A stretch of 51,693 nt of DNA, taken from positions 1 to 51,693 of the forward strand of contig NZ_JACOFW010000027.1 in assembly GCF_014284305.1 (NCBI RefSeq), read 5' to 3'. This DNA is from Affinundibacterium seohonense. GTDB lineage: Bacteria; Pseudomonadota; Gammaproteobacteria; Burkholderiales; Burkholderiaceae_D. Numbering within the stretch: position 1 is the first letter of the stretch; every line of letters begins with the position of its first letter. This document shows, in pieces, positions 20,243-29,379 of this stretch. Both the position numbers and the translations under genes were made by a program. The notes under the pieces are model-generated. The model saw only the letters and a program-made list of their open reading frames with translations, did not search any database and had not been told where the DNA came from.

Positions 20243-21406
20243 TTATTCCATCACAACTTCACGCATTTTACGTGAAACAAACAACAAGCTAACAGCAACA
20301 ATCACACAGCAAACCGACAAAGCAATCGCAATCGCGTTGAGACTCACCAATTCACCTTTCAAGACCTGATTCATCATTTGCGTTTGCGCCATGATTGGAA
20401 CCCATCCTAACCACGCCGGTTCTTTACCTGGATTGAGCAGAAAAAACATCGGCATAAAAGATACCACCAAGCTAAGCAACTGATTACGTACGTTAGCTTC
20501 TTTAAAGGTTTTACAAGTCAAGGATAAAGCGACCTGCAAAGCCGACAATGCTGCAGCGAGAGGAATCAGCACAACTAAGAAAGCCAATGCATCTTTCCAA
20601 GCAAACTGAAACTCGGCACGTAAAGCTTCATTGGCAATCAACGATTGTGCCGGAAAGAAACTGCTCACCGTCAAGATCACTATCAATACACTGACCGAAG
20701 CGACCGCTGCCGTCTTACCAATCGCCAACTGTAGTCCAGAAACCGGATTCATCATTAGCGGTTCTAAAGAGCCACGTTCACGTTCACCAGCAGTACTATC
20801 AATGGCGGCAAACATGCCACCCATCACGATTGCCATAATTAAAACCATAGGCAACATGCCGGTAATTGTCACGCGACGCTCATCTGGGCGACTGATATGG
20901 CGCTCTTTCACTTCCACCGCTTGCAATACCTCAGCCGAAACACCTCGCATCATCAAGGCCAAACCGGAACGTTCTTGCACATAACCATTGAGCAAAGTAC
21001 GCAATGGTCGCAAACCCATTTCTGCTTGACGATTTGACGTGTCATAGGCGATTTCTAATTCCACCTTTTTCAGCTGCGCTAAATTTTCTTCAAAATTGTC
21101 TGCGACGATCAATACTGGCTTGGTCAATTCCTTATTACGCGACTTTTCTTCGTAATCTGCCGGTGCTTGCTTAATCTGATAACCTTGACGCAAGATGTAA
21201 TTTTCCAAACTCGGTGCATCTTTCATATTGACTGCCAACACACTGCGATCCACCGCTTGTGACTCCACCTGCGACATTACCGTAGAAAATACAAACAACA
21301 ACAACGGAACCAATAACAGTGAGCTAGCCAATACCATCATCAAGGTGCGACGATCACGCATGGCATCTGAAATCTCTTTAAAATAAATCGCTAATATCTC
21401 TCTCAT
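20243..21406 (-). CDS. ABC-2 type transporter permease (NatB-like)
   Basis: 387 residues. One helix is near 22-45, followed by a long extracytoplasmic domain (about 46-185). Five further helices span 190-380. ERERGSLEPLMMNP near 213 is the conserved coupling motif of ABC-2 exporters of the NatB/YhfA type. Its start overlaps the ATPase stop as ATGA, so the two make one complex. The substrate is unknown. The secreted hydrolase directly upstream is probably co-expressed. Confidence 0.85.
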   Translation of the reverse strand: MREILAIYFKEISDAMRDRRTLMMVLASSLLLVPLLLFVFSTVMSQVESQAVDRSVLAVNMKDAPSLENYILRQGYQIKQAPADYEEKSRNKELTKPVLIVADNFEENLAQLKKVELEIAYDTSNRQAEMGLRPLRTLLNGYVQERSGLALMMRGVSAEVLQAVEVKERHISRPDERRVTITGMLPMVLIMAIVMGGMFAAIDSTAGERERGSLEPLMMNPVSGLQLAIGKTAAVASVSVLIVILTVSSFFPAQSLIANEALRAEFQFAWKDALAFLVVLIPLAAALSALQVALSLTCKTFKEANVRNQLLSLVVSFMPMFFLLNPGKEPAWLGWVPIMAQTQMMNQVLKGELVSLNAIAIALSVCCVIVAVSLLFVSRKMREVVME

Positions 21407-22263
21407 ACGAGACTCCCTTGATTCAATGTTGAAGTGTTGCTTGCGCTATTGCTAGAACTATTGTTTGAATGATTATTGTGAAGATTGACCTTATCCAAAA
21501 AAGCGAGCTTAACAAACGCATCTTCAAAATCAGGCTCCTTTGCCTGCTGCATTAATTCAGCCACTGTCCCCGACGCCACTGTTCTGCCTTGCGCTACGAT
21601 CACAACCGTATCGCATAAACGCTCAACCTCTTGCATGATGTGCGTAGAGAACACGATGCATTTTCCGCCGCCTTCTGGACTTCTTAACCAACGCAAAAAC
21701 TCCCGCAAAGCACGTGTTGCCACCACATCCAAACCATTAGTCGGCTCGTCCAAAATGATATTTTTAGGATCATGAATCAGCGCTCGAGCCAAAGCAATCT
21801 TCATTCTTTCACCTTGGCTAAATCCCTCAGTGCGGCGCTCTAACAAATTATGGATTTCTAACCAATGCGCTAGTTGATCAATACGGGAAGCAATCATTGC
21901 CTTGTCCATGCCGTGCAATTTGCCGTAGTACTGAATATTTTCACGAGCGGTCAAGCGCGGATACAAACCACGTGCGTCCGACAAAATTCCCAAACGTGCT
22001 TGCGATGCAGTTTGCCCTTCTTTGACTTGAACATCATCGATCTTGATAGCACCGCTATCCATTTTCAACATCGACGCTACCATCCGCAAACTGGTGGTTT
22101 TACCGGCACCATTGGCGCCCAACAAGCCAAGAATTTGACCATCTTGTGCAGTAAAGCTGACACCATTGACGGCCTTCACTTTTTCCGCAGTACGCTTGCC
22201 TATGCCAAATTTAGGCTTACCTAATTTGACAAATTCTTTATGCAAATCTTCGACAATAATCAT
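21403..22263 (-). CDS. ABC transporter ATP-binding protein (NatA-like)
   Basis: 286 residues. Walker A is GLLGANGAGKTTSLRM (about 48-63). The signature is FSQGERMKIALARAL (about 146-160), and Walker B with the catalytic glutamate is IILDEPTNG. A His-switch is seen in VFSTHIMQEV. The start at 22263 has an AGGAG ribosome site 8 nt upstream and lies 1 bp after the hydrolase stop. The C-terminal tail is Asn/Ser-rich (about 265-286). It pairs with the permease that overlaps it. Confidence 0.9.
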   Translation of the reverse strand: MIIVEDLHKEFVKLGKPKFGIGKRTAEKVKAVNGVSFTAQDGQILGLLGANGAGKTTSLRMVASMLKMDSGAIKIDDVQVKEGQTASQARLGILSDARGLYPRLTARENIQYYGKLHGMDKAMIASRIDQLAHWLEIHNLLERRTEGFSQGERMKIALARALIHDPKNIILDEPTNGLDVVATRALREFLRWLRSPEGGGKCIVFSTHIMQEVERLCDTVVIVAQGRTVASGTVAELMQQAKEPDFEDAFVKLAFLDKVNLHNNHSNNSSSNSASNTSTLNQGSLV

Positions 22264-22264
22264 C

Positions 22265-23746
22265 TTATTCTCCTGCTTTCTTGACTTCACCAGCGTTAGC
22301 ATTATCTGCGCTCTGCACTGGTGCTAACCAAACTAGGGGGCGTGGGATTTGACGGACACAAGACGCATCAACTTTTAGTGCGTCCTCATCAGTTTTAGCA
22401 CCAAGGAACTTATCGACAACGTCACGAACACAACCGTGCATTAACAAACCATGTCCAACATTCTCAACACTAATATGGCGCGCCTTACTTCCCAAGGCTT
22501 TAGTAACTTGATCACCATTGCGCGTCGGTGTAACTGGATCAATACCGCCACTTAATAACAAAACAGGCGACTTGGATGGTGGTGTGACAAAAAATTCTTT
22601 GGGGATACTTGCCCGTGGCCAGTTCGCACAAATCTTGTCATACATATTCCCCATCACCTTCGTGAACTCGTTCGCATCAGCATTAGTAGCGCGCGGCTTT
22701 GCATACGCTTCGCCACACCATACGGAATAATGCATGCCCATAGTCAGTCCGCCTGGCGCTGGCAGATTAAAGCTACCACTCATGGTTAATAGAGGATCTA
22801 ATTTTCCTTGTTCCGCTTGGGTAAGCGCATACGGTAAAGCGGCGGTCATCGTCGGCGAATACAAGGACTTGAATACCATAGCGATGATGTCATCCGGTGC
22901 GATGACTGCGCTCAAGCTAGTGCCAAGGCGTGAATGCGTGAAAGTATAAGTACGCGGTGCAGCGCTCATCAATCGCTTCCATGTGCCAGCTAAATCGGGA
23001 TATGCGGTGTTGCAACGGACATTTTTTAGACAATCCGCAAACACACCGTCCAGCGCAGGTTTGGCATCGCTTGCGAGTAAATCTAAATCGGGTGGCACCA
23101 CACCATCAATCACCAAACGGCGCACAGCTTGTGGAAATTGACGCAAATACTCTAAGCCGACGCGGGTGCCATAAGATGCCCCAACCAGATTAATCGCGCT
23201 ATAGTTTTGCGCTATACGTATCGCTTCGATATCTTGTACCGCGATACTGGTGCTAAAGAACTGCAAATCACCGTAAGGCAGTTTTTGCAGACTTTGCATA
23301 CATGACTGGGTCAATTTGAATACCGCATCTTTGTCGAGAATTTTGGTATTGTTTTCCAACTCAGGACAGCGCAATGGCGCACTCTTACCGGTGCCGCGTT
23401 GATCGACAAAAACCAGATCGCGACGACGATTCAATTTACCTAAAACAGTTTCACCAAATCCAGCGGCTTCTACTGCACTTTGGCCTGGGCCACCAGCGAG
23501 TAAAAACACGGCATCAGGCAATTTATTTCTATCTTTAGATGGCAACACCACATAATGCACATCAATTTTTTTACCATCTGGTTTAGCCGGATCCAGTGGG
23601 CGTTGAATTTGAGCGCACTTTACCTCTTGTGGAAAACTGGCAATGCGACAAGGTTTGGTATCGGCTAACGCAATCGCTGGCAGACTAAGCGCAGCAAGGC
23701 CGAACAAACGAATTAGATTAGACCTATTCAAAATAACTCCTTTCAT
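22265..23746 (-). CDS. secreted alpha/beta hydrolase, TAP-like (S33-type peptidase)
   Basis: About 493 residues. A signal peptide (IRLFGLAALSLPAIALAD) is followed by a two-part alpha/beta-hydrolase. The nucleophile elbow is GASYGT near 187 and the oxyanion region LLAGGPGQS is near 83. The C-terminal TAP-like domain has SGGIDPVTPTRNG with the catalytic Asp and VENVGHGLLMHGC with His. It is likely a periplasmic aminopeptidase or esterase. Start choice is open: ATG 23746 or a TTG at 23731, which has AAAGGAG 5 nt before it and a shorter, better-shaped signal peptide. It is 1 bp from the ABC ATPase gene, so the three genes form an operon. Confidence 0.8.
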   Translation of the reverse strand: MKGVILNRSNLIRLFGLAALSLPAIALADTKPCRIASFPQEVKCAQIQRPLDPAKPDGKKIDVHYVVLPSKDRNKLPDAVFLLAGGPGQSAVEAAGFGETVLGKLNRRRDLVFVDQRGTGKSAPLRCPELENNTKILDKDAVFKLTQSCMQSLQKLPYGDLQFFSTSIAVQDIEAIRIAQNYSAINLVGASYGTRVGLEYLRQFPQAVRRLVIDGVVPPDLDLLASDAKPALDGVFADCLKNVRCNTAYPDLAGTWKRLMSAAPRTYTFTHSRLGTSLSAVIAPDDIIAMVFKSLYSPTMTAALPYALTQAEQGKLDPLLTMSGSFNLPAPGGLTMGMHYSVWCGEAYAKPRATNADANEFTKVMGNMYDKICANWPRASIPKEFFVTPPSKSPVLLLSGGIDPVTPTRNGDQVTKALGSKARHISVENVGHGLLMHGCVRDVVDKFLGAKTDEDALKVDASCVRQIPRPLVWLAPVQSADNANAGEVKKAGE

Positions 23747-23908
23747 TGGGTTTTCTTCAAACAACAAATAACAGATCATTCATAACAATCTATGGCATTA
23801 GTGTGGCTTGCGGACAAAACGAAGTAAACCATGATGTGATGAAAACCCCTCACTCGCGACGAAACACGAATCGCCGCGGATGAAATTCGAATAAATTAGG
23901 GGCTTTTC

Positions 23909-25072
23909 TTAATCAGCGGTGAGGTTCAGCAATATTGCTTTCACGGGCGCTGGCAGAGCGAGTTGCTCTATATTGTCTAATGATGTCCAAGCAAATCCCC
24001 CATCACTTGCAAAAGGAATCTTGCTCGACAATTTGAAATGTATGGCATGAATTTGCAATTTAAAATGGGTAAAGCCATGCTCGAAAGGCGCTAACAGCGT
24101 GGCGGATCTCAATTCGCCAAAGTTACTCACGAAGCGCTGCGCTTCCGCACTATCAAGATACGATAATGCGTCATTAACAGGTTCAAGCGCTTCGGCATGC
24201 ATCAAGGCCCCCTCACGCATACCATGTAGTTCGGGCAGGGAGACCAAGCCACCCCAAATGCCAGAAATGGGGCGCTGTTCCAACAAGATTGCACCATCAT
24301 GCTCAAGCACGAGCATGATGCTGTGTTTTTCTTTCTGTTTAGTCTTCGGCTTACGTATCGGCAGTTCTGCGGTTCGTCCCTGCGCAAACGCGATGCACCT
24401 AGCCTGAAATGGGCAACGCTGGCAATCTGGCTTACCGCGACTACAGAGCGTCGCCCCGAGATCCATCAATCCTTGGGTATAGGCTGTGATATCTGACGCA
24501 GGCAGAAGCGCTTCTGCACGCAACCACAAATCATCTTCTACCGATTTAGTACCGGGACAAGCAGCTATACCAAACACGCGGGCAAACACGCGCTTCACGT
24601 TGCCGTCTAAAATCGCTGCGACCGTACCATAAGAAAAAGCAGCGACAGCGGCCGCAGTTGAGCGCCCTATGCCGGGTAGCTCTTGAAGTAACTTTGGATC
24701 ACTGGGAAATCGTCCCTGATATCTCTCCACCACTTGCTTGGCACATTGATGCAGATTGCGGGCGCGGGTGTAATAACCTAAACCCGCCCACGACGCCATC
24801 ACCTCTTCGACTGGTGCTGCTGCCAAATCTTCGACTGTAGGGAATTTTTCCAGAAAACGCTGATAATAAGGAATGACAGCGGTGACCTGTGTTTGCTGCA
24901 ACATAATTTCAGACAGCCAGACTTTGTAGGCATCACCAGTTTGCTGCCACGGCAAACTATGGCGACCGTGCTGCTTCTGCCACGCAATTAATTCTGCGGA
25001 AAAACTGGGATCAAAATAAATCGAGTCGGCTGGTGCGCTACGCTGATTGCGCACTTCTAGGTTTTTTTTCAT
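23909..25072 (-). CDS. mutY: A/G-specific adenine glycosylase
   Basis: 387 residues. The helix-hairpin-helix is LPGIGRSTAAAVAAF near 130, with the catalytic aspartate in AAILDGNVKRV near 153. The 4Fe-4S cysteines are CSRGKPDCQRCPFQARC near 211-227. A NUDIX-like C-terminal domain (about 245-387) recognises 8-oxoguanine. It removes adenine paired to 8-oxoguanine. mutM lies 3.3 kb upstream on the same strand, so two parts of the GO repair system are near each other but not adjacent. Confidence 0.95.
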   Translation of the reverse strand: MKKNLEVRNQRSAPADSIYFDPSFSAELIAWQKQHGRHSLPWQQTGDAYKVWLSEIMLQQTQVTAVIPYYQRFLEKFPTVEDLAAAPVEEVMASWAGLGYYTRARNLHQCAKQVVERYQGRFPSDPKLLQELPGIGRSTAAAVAAFSYGTVAAILDGNVKRVFARVFGIAACPGTKSVEDDLWLRAEALLPASDITAYTQGLMDLGATLCSRGKPDCQRCPFQARCIAFAQGRTAELPIRKPKTKQKEKHSIMLVLEHDGAILLEQRPISGIWGGLVSLPELHGMREGALMHAEALEPVNDALSYLDSAEAQRFVSNFGELRSATLLAPFEHGFTHFKLQIHAIHFKLSSKIPFASDGGFAWTSLDNIEQLALPAPVKAILLNLTAD

Positions 25073-25137
25073 GAAGCTTGTTTAGGATAATGCTTGTTGA
25101 TGAAACTGCGAGAATTCAAATCAGACATGAACAAGGT

Positions 25138-26253
25138 TTATGGCTTTGCAGGCGTCATCGTATTAAGGAGACGCTTACCCGCATACTTCATCACCAAACC
25201 TTTTGGCCCGACAGCCCAACCATGTAAAGCGTCGGCGAAACCGATCGCATTCAGAGGCGTCTCACCCAATACCTCCCAAGACTTTCCGCCATCACGAGTC
25301 ACACCAGATCCGGCTAAACCGCCGACGACAAACGTTCTGGATTGACCTGGTATCGCGATCACTACCGATAAAAAACCTGAGGGTAAGGCGGGCGCTGCTG
25401 ACCATGACAATCCACCATCCTGACTGACTACCGCATTAAGTCCTTCACCTTTGGCTTTTTGATAGTCGCCGCCGACTGCGAAACCAAATTGCGTATCTGC
25501 AAATGCCACCGAGAATAAACCTTTAGGTGGTGCTCCAGCGGCAATAGCAGTATCGGCAACACGCCAAGTCTTACCACGATCAGCAGAATGGAACACGCGT
25601 GTTTTCTCTGCACCACCCGTTGCAAACCAGACGTCTTGCGTTCCCACGACAGAAACACAAGTTCCGCTAGCAGCAAAAGCACCTTCATTCGGCAATGCGG
25701 CTAATTGATTCAAATCTTGTGCAGCGTTTTTCCAGCTTTTGCCACCGTCATTGGTAATTAAGACTTGAAATTGCCCGTTCACAGGATCGCCAAAAACAAC
25801 ACCATTTTGTGCATCCCAAAAATCAATCGCATCCCAAAATCCGCTCGCTTCACCGTTAACGATCATCAACTCCCAATGCGCGCCACCATCAGTGGTTTTA
25901 TAGATCGTCGAAGCCTTACCTGGGCCAGCGCTCATAGCAATTGCGTTCTGTTTATCAATACCTTGAATATCACGAAAATCTAAGCTAATCGTTTCTGGCA
26001 ATTTGGCGCTAATCGAGACGTTTTCCCAGTTTTCACCATCGACGGTACGGATCACCGTGCCTTTTGCGCCGCTGGCCCAAGCTACGTTGCGATTGAGTAC
26101 CGACAAACCACGTAATTCGACCTTCACACCGCTGTCAATTGGTTTCCATGCGTCTTGCGCGCAAGCCATCACGGATACGCTGCTACACAATACAAATATC
26201 GACATGCTAGTCATTAGATTTTTGTGTGGCCATGCGGGTGTCATCTGTTTCAT
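25138..26253 (-). CDS. YCF48/Asp-box beta-propeller protein, exported
   Basis: 371 residues. A signal peptide (about 1-33, ending VSVMACAQDA) is followed by repeated Asp-box units such as TTDGGAHWE, TNDGGKSWK, SADRGKTWR, SQDGGLSWS and TRDGGKSWE, spaced about 40-60 residues apart. This gives a sialidase-like propeller of the kind seen in photosystem II assembly factor YCF48. In heterotrophs these are often annotated as oxidoreductases or glycosyl hydrolases without evidence. The start is ATG 26253, with AAGAAG upstream and a GTG one codon earlier. It follows the dynamin gene, from which it is separated by a terminator. Confidence 0.8.
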   Translation of the reverse strand: MKQMTPAWPHKNLMTSMSIFVLCSSVSVMACAQDAWKPIDSGVKVELRGLSVLNRNVAWASGAKGTVIRTVDGENWENVSISAKLPETISLDFRDIQGIDKQNAIAMSAGPGKASTIYKTTDGGAHWELMIVNGEASGFWDAIDFWDAQNGVVFGDPVNGQFQVLITNDGGKSWKNAAQDLNQLAALPNEGAFAASGTCVSVVGTQDVWFATGGAEKTRVFHSADRGKTWRVADTAIAAGAPPKGLFSVAFADTQFGFAVGGDYQKAKGEGLNAVVSQDGGLSWSAAPALPSGFLSVVIAIPGQSRTFVVGGLAGSGVTRDGGKSWEVLGETPLNAIGFADALHGWAVGPKGLVMKYAGKRLLNTMTPAKP

Positions 26254-26273
26254 CACATTCTTCTTTCTTAAAA

Positions 26274-26310
26274 ATAGAAAAACGCTGATAAGTTTTCTTA
26301 CCAGCGTTTT
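26274..26310 (-). terminator. rho-independent terminator after the dynamin-like gene
   Basis: AAAACGCTG (26279-26287) pairs with CAGCGTTTT (26302-26310) around a 14-nt loop. On the minus strand the stem is followed by TTTTTCTATTTTT. It ends the GTPase gene just before the YCF48-like start. Confidence 0.75.
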
Positions 26311-26342
26311 GATTTACTAGGTCAATACCAAGCCAGGTCGCG

Positions 26343-28268
26343 TTAAACTGCGGTCACTTCCGAAGCCAATGCCTTCTGAATGTTATGACGCAAGTCTTCT
26401 AAGGTTTTCTTCTGCGCCTCGACCTCGGTCATCATCGCTTCAAAGGTCGAAATTTTTTCTTCTAAACTATCAGTCGCCACATGAATTCGCTGTATCGATT
26501 GCATGCGGTTTTTCAATTGATTTTTATGCTCACGGATCTGCGCTTCGATCGGTGCCATGACGACTTTTTGCCAGGCTTCGACATCACGATTCGCTTGCGA
26601 AAAACTTTGTTTCACCCTTGCTGAAATCGAGTCAAAAAACTTCTGCATCAACACTTTTTGCGACGTCGTCATCAAGGTAATAGCACTAAATTGTCGCAGA
26701 AAGACCGATTCAATCGCACTCACCTCTTGCATATATTTATCGAGCGAAAAAGGCATAGGTGCGGTCAAAGCCAAACCATGTTCGGTCGAAAATTTTCGAT
26801 ACATGATCGCCATCATTTCGGAAATTTCATCCGTCTTACGGTTCGACGCTTGCAAATTGGTTTTGATCTGCCCGAAAAAATCTTTGATGGCTTCTTTTAG
26901 GCCCATGGAGAATCTACTGGCCTCCATCGCTTCACGTGCGGTCTTAATTTCTGCCCTTAACATTTCCATTCCGAGCGTGGTATATACCTCGGTGGACAAC
27001 CGGGTAAATACCGCACGTGTGCCCTGCATCTTCATCAGACTAGCGTCAAATTCTTGTTTTTCCAGTGTGACCCGCTTCATCATGTGTTCAACCACATTTT
27101 GATTTTTACCGCGTAAGCTTTTCAGTTCATGCAATTGCTCACCCACACCGCGACCGCGAGCAGTAATCACCGCATATTGTCCATCGGTGATTTCTTGAAT
27201 GTCACTGGCTAATTGCGCGCGAATAATGCCTTTTTTGGAAGGAATTAGTTCTTTTGATAGAGCATATTCCAATTTCGGCAGGCGACTTTTAGCCAACAAA
27301 GGAGCGTCTTTATTGATCTTTGCAACCAAGCCCTTTTGCGCAGAAATTGGGAATATCTGTTTTTCTTCCAAACTCAAGGTATGGGCTACTGAGGACACCT
27401 GACTGCGAATCTGCGTTTCAATCTCTTCTGGCGTCCGCAGTTCATCCCACATGCTATCGATCTTATTTAACACTACCATACGCCCCGGACCGCTTCCGAT
27501 GTGGTCACGCCACACTTCGATATCGCTCTTGGTAACGCCAGTATCCGCCGCCAAAATAAATAATACGGCATGAGCATTGGGAATCAAATTTAAGGTCAAT
27601 TCGGGTTCAGTACCAATCGCATTCAGACCTGGTGTATCAACAATAATCAAACCTTGTTTTAACAAAGGATGAGGGAAATTAACAATAGCGTGGCGCCAAA
27701 GTGAAATTTCGACCAAGCCGTCTTCATCGACTTCCAAAGCCGAGTCAGGATCGGCTTCATCGTACAGGCCATAAGACTTCGCCACGTCTTTAGTGACTTT
27801 TTTAGTCAAACTGACTTGCTTAAAGGCTTCCAACATACCTTCACCAGACTTGGTATCTAATGGCAAGACGGTCCAAATATGCTGGTGACCTTTATATTCG
27901 GTAGTACTTAAAGTTTCGCTGCGCGTTTCAATGGGTAACAAACGTATGCAAGGCGGCATACTTTCGTCGTAGAGCAATTCGGTTGGACACATCGTGGTGC
28001 GTCCTGCAGACGATGGCAAAATTCTTTGTCCATAATCGGCGAAGAAAATCGCATTGATTAACTCTGATTTTCCGCGAGAGAATTCGGCGACAAAAGCAAT
28101 GGTTAACTTATCGTCAATCAGACGCTCTTTTAGGCGCAAAACGCGTTGGTCGAGAATATTGTCAGCAAAATCCGAACCAGCAATCCAAGCCCGATATTTC
28201 TCGATGGCTTGCGCGACACCAGTTCGCCATTCACTGTACTCTTCAAAATTCTGAACCAAATTACTCAT
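26343..28268 (-). CDS. bacterial dynamin-like GTPase
   Basis: 641 residues. An N-terminal GTPase domain has G1 EFSRGKSELINAIFF (about 62-76), G2 threonines in RTTMCPTEL (about 89-97), G3 DTPGLNAIG (about 212-220) and G4 NKID (about 271). The rest (about 340-641) is predicted helical with several coiled-coil stretches, matching the stalk of the dynamin superfamily. No transmembrane span is obvious. Bacterial dynamin-like proteins act in membrane remodelling or repair, so that role is inferred here. The start has GAGGA 6 nt upstream. It is a single copy, unlike the tandem pairs common in other bacteria. Confidence 0.85.
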   Translation of the reverse strand: MSNLVQNFEEYSEWRTGVAQAIEKYRAWIAGSDFADNILDQRVLRLKERLIDDKLTIAFVAEFSRGKSELINAIFFADYGQRILPSSAGRTTMCPTELLYDESMPPCIRLLPIETRSETLSTTEYKGHQHIWTVLPLDTKSGEGMLEAFKQVSLTKKVTKDVAKSYGLYDEADPDSALEVDEDGLVEISLWRHAIVNFPHPLLKQGLIIVDTPGLNAIGTEPELTLNLIPNAHAVLFILAADTGVTKSDIEVWRDHIGSGPGRMVVLNKIDSMWDELRTPEEIETQIRSQVSSVAHTLSLEEKQIFPISAQKGLVAKINKDAPLLAKSRLPKLEYALSKELIPSKKGIIRAQLASDIQEITDGQYAVITARGRGVGEQLHELKSLRGKNQNVVEHMMKRVTLEKQEFDASLMKMQGTRAVFTRLSTEVYTTLGMEMLRAEIKTAREAMEASRFSMGLKEAIKDFFGQIKTNLQASNRKTDEISEMMAIMYRKFSTEHGLALTAPMPFSLDKYMQEVSAIESVFLRQFSAITLMTTSQKVLMQKFFDSISARVKQSFSQANRDVEAWQKVVMAPIEAQIREHKNQLKNRMQSIQRIHVATDSLEEKISTFEAMMTEVEAQKKTLEDLRHNIQKALASEVTAV

Positions 28269-28345
28269 AGCATCCTCAAAATTATTCTTTTACTGCGAGT
28301 GAACTCGTGAGTTTCACAAGAAACACAACAATATGCCATTCTGGC

Positions 28346-29167
28346 TCATTTTTGACAATTTACACAATAAAAGCTGCTACGTTGACCTTGCATGATGTGT
28401 CTAATTGTCCCTTGACAAACACGGCAAGCTTCTCCTGCTCGGTCATAAACATAATAAGACTGTTGAAAATAGCCGGTTTTTCCATCTGCGCCGACAAAGT
28501 CTTTCAAGGTGCTTCCGCCCTTTGCAATAGCCTCGGTCAATACTTGCCGGATCGCCACCGTCAATGCCTGATAGCGTTTTAGACTGATGCGATTTGCTGC
28601 GATTTTTGGATTAATCCGCGCCCGAAACAGGCTTTCGGATGCATAAATATTGCCCACACCGACCACAATATCGCCTGCCAACAAGACTTGTTTAATAGCC
28701 ATATGACGCTGACGACTCTCACGAAATAATAACTCTGGCGTAAATCGATCGGTCAGTGGCTCGACGCCTAAACGCCGCAATAACAGGTGTTCTTCCCAAC
28801 CGCCATCGGCATTATCATGCCAAAGTAGCGCACCAAAACGGCGTGGATCGGTCAGACGTATCATTTGTTCGCCGAGCACAATATCGACATGATCATGTTT
28901 TTGGGCGGGTGTATTGACCGGCATGATGCGCAAGTTACCCGTCATACCGAGATGAATCAAGACACTGCCATTTTCAAAATGCAATAACAAATATTTACCA
29001 CGGCGCCCGGTAGCAAGGATGGTCTTCCCAACGATCAATTGCTGTAAATGATCAGGAAATGGCCAACGCAAGCCATCACGTCGCAATACCACATTCGTCA
29101 CACGCAGACCTTCGATATGGGGACTAAGGCCCAAACGGGTGACTTCAACTTCAGGTAATTCAGGCAT
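28346..29167 (-). CDS. mutM: formamidopyrimidine-DNA glycosylase
   Basis: 273 residues. The catalytic N-terminus is PELPEVEVTRLGL with P2 and E3. The conserved GRRGKYLLL (about 54-62) holds the lysine used in catalysis. VGVGNIYASESLF (about 170-182) forms part of the H2TH region. The C-terminal zinc finger is C-x2-C-x16-C-x2-C (CRVC near 248 and CVNC near 268). It removes 8-oxoguanine. It diverges from the TPR gene across 212 bp. Confidence 0.95.
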   Translation of the reverse strand: MPELPEVEVTRLGLSPHIEGLRVTNVVLRRDGLRWPFPDHLQQLIVGKTILATGRRGKYLLLHFENGSVLIHLGMTGNLRIMPVNTPAQKHDHVDIVLGEQMIRLTDPRRFGALLWHDNADGGWEEHLLLRRLGVEPLTDRFTPELLFRESRQRHMAIKQVLLAGDIVVGVGNIYASESLFRARINPKIAANRISLKRYQALTVAIRQVLTEAIAKGGSTLKDFVGADGKTGYFQQSYYVYDRAGEACRVCQGTIRHIMQGQRSSFYCVNCQK

Positions 29168-29230
29168 AAAATTTTCTCATGAAGGCTTTTAACGCTTCTA
29201 ATGCGCCCAAATAGGCACATCATAAGCACA

Positions 29231-29245
29231 TCACATTAAATGTGA
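29231..29245. promoter_or_regulatory. 15-bp perfect palindrome between divergent genes
   Basis: TCACATTAAATGTGA is a perfect inverted repeat around a central A, in the gap between mutM and the TPR gene. Its half-sites are those of CRP in reversed order, so it is not a CRP site. It looks like an operator for a dimeric regulator, but none can be named. Confidence 0.35.
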
Positions 29246-29379
29246 TTTACAAGTTGACACAATAGGAACGGCTTTTCAGCGTAAAATCATTTGCAGGCAT
29301 CCTGTGATATGCACCGACAGCTATTGTACTCAGACTTAGGCACCGCTTCACACCTCCTCTTTTTTATTATCTGAAACGC

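Noticed and set aside
26557..27102. Long open frame antisense to the dynamin-like gene
   Set aside because: It lies wholly opposite a well-supported GTPase and shows no domain, signal or ribosome site. It is a shadow frame.
29231..29245. CRP site between mutM and the TPR gene
   Set aside because: The half-sites are in reversed order relative to the CRP consensus.
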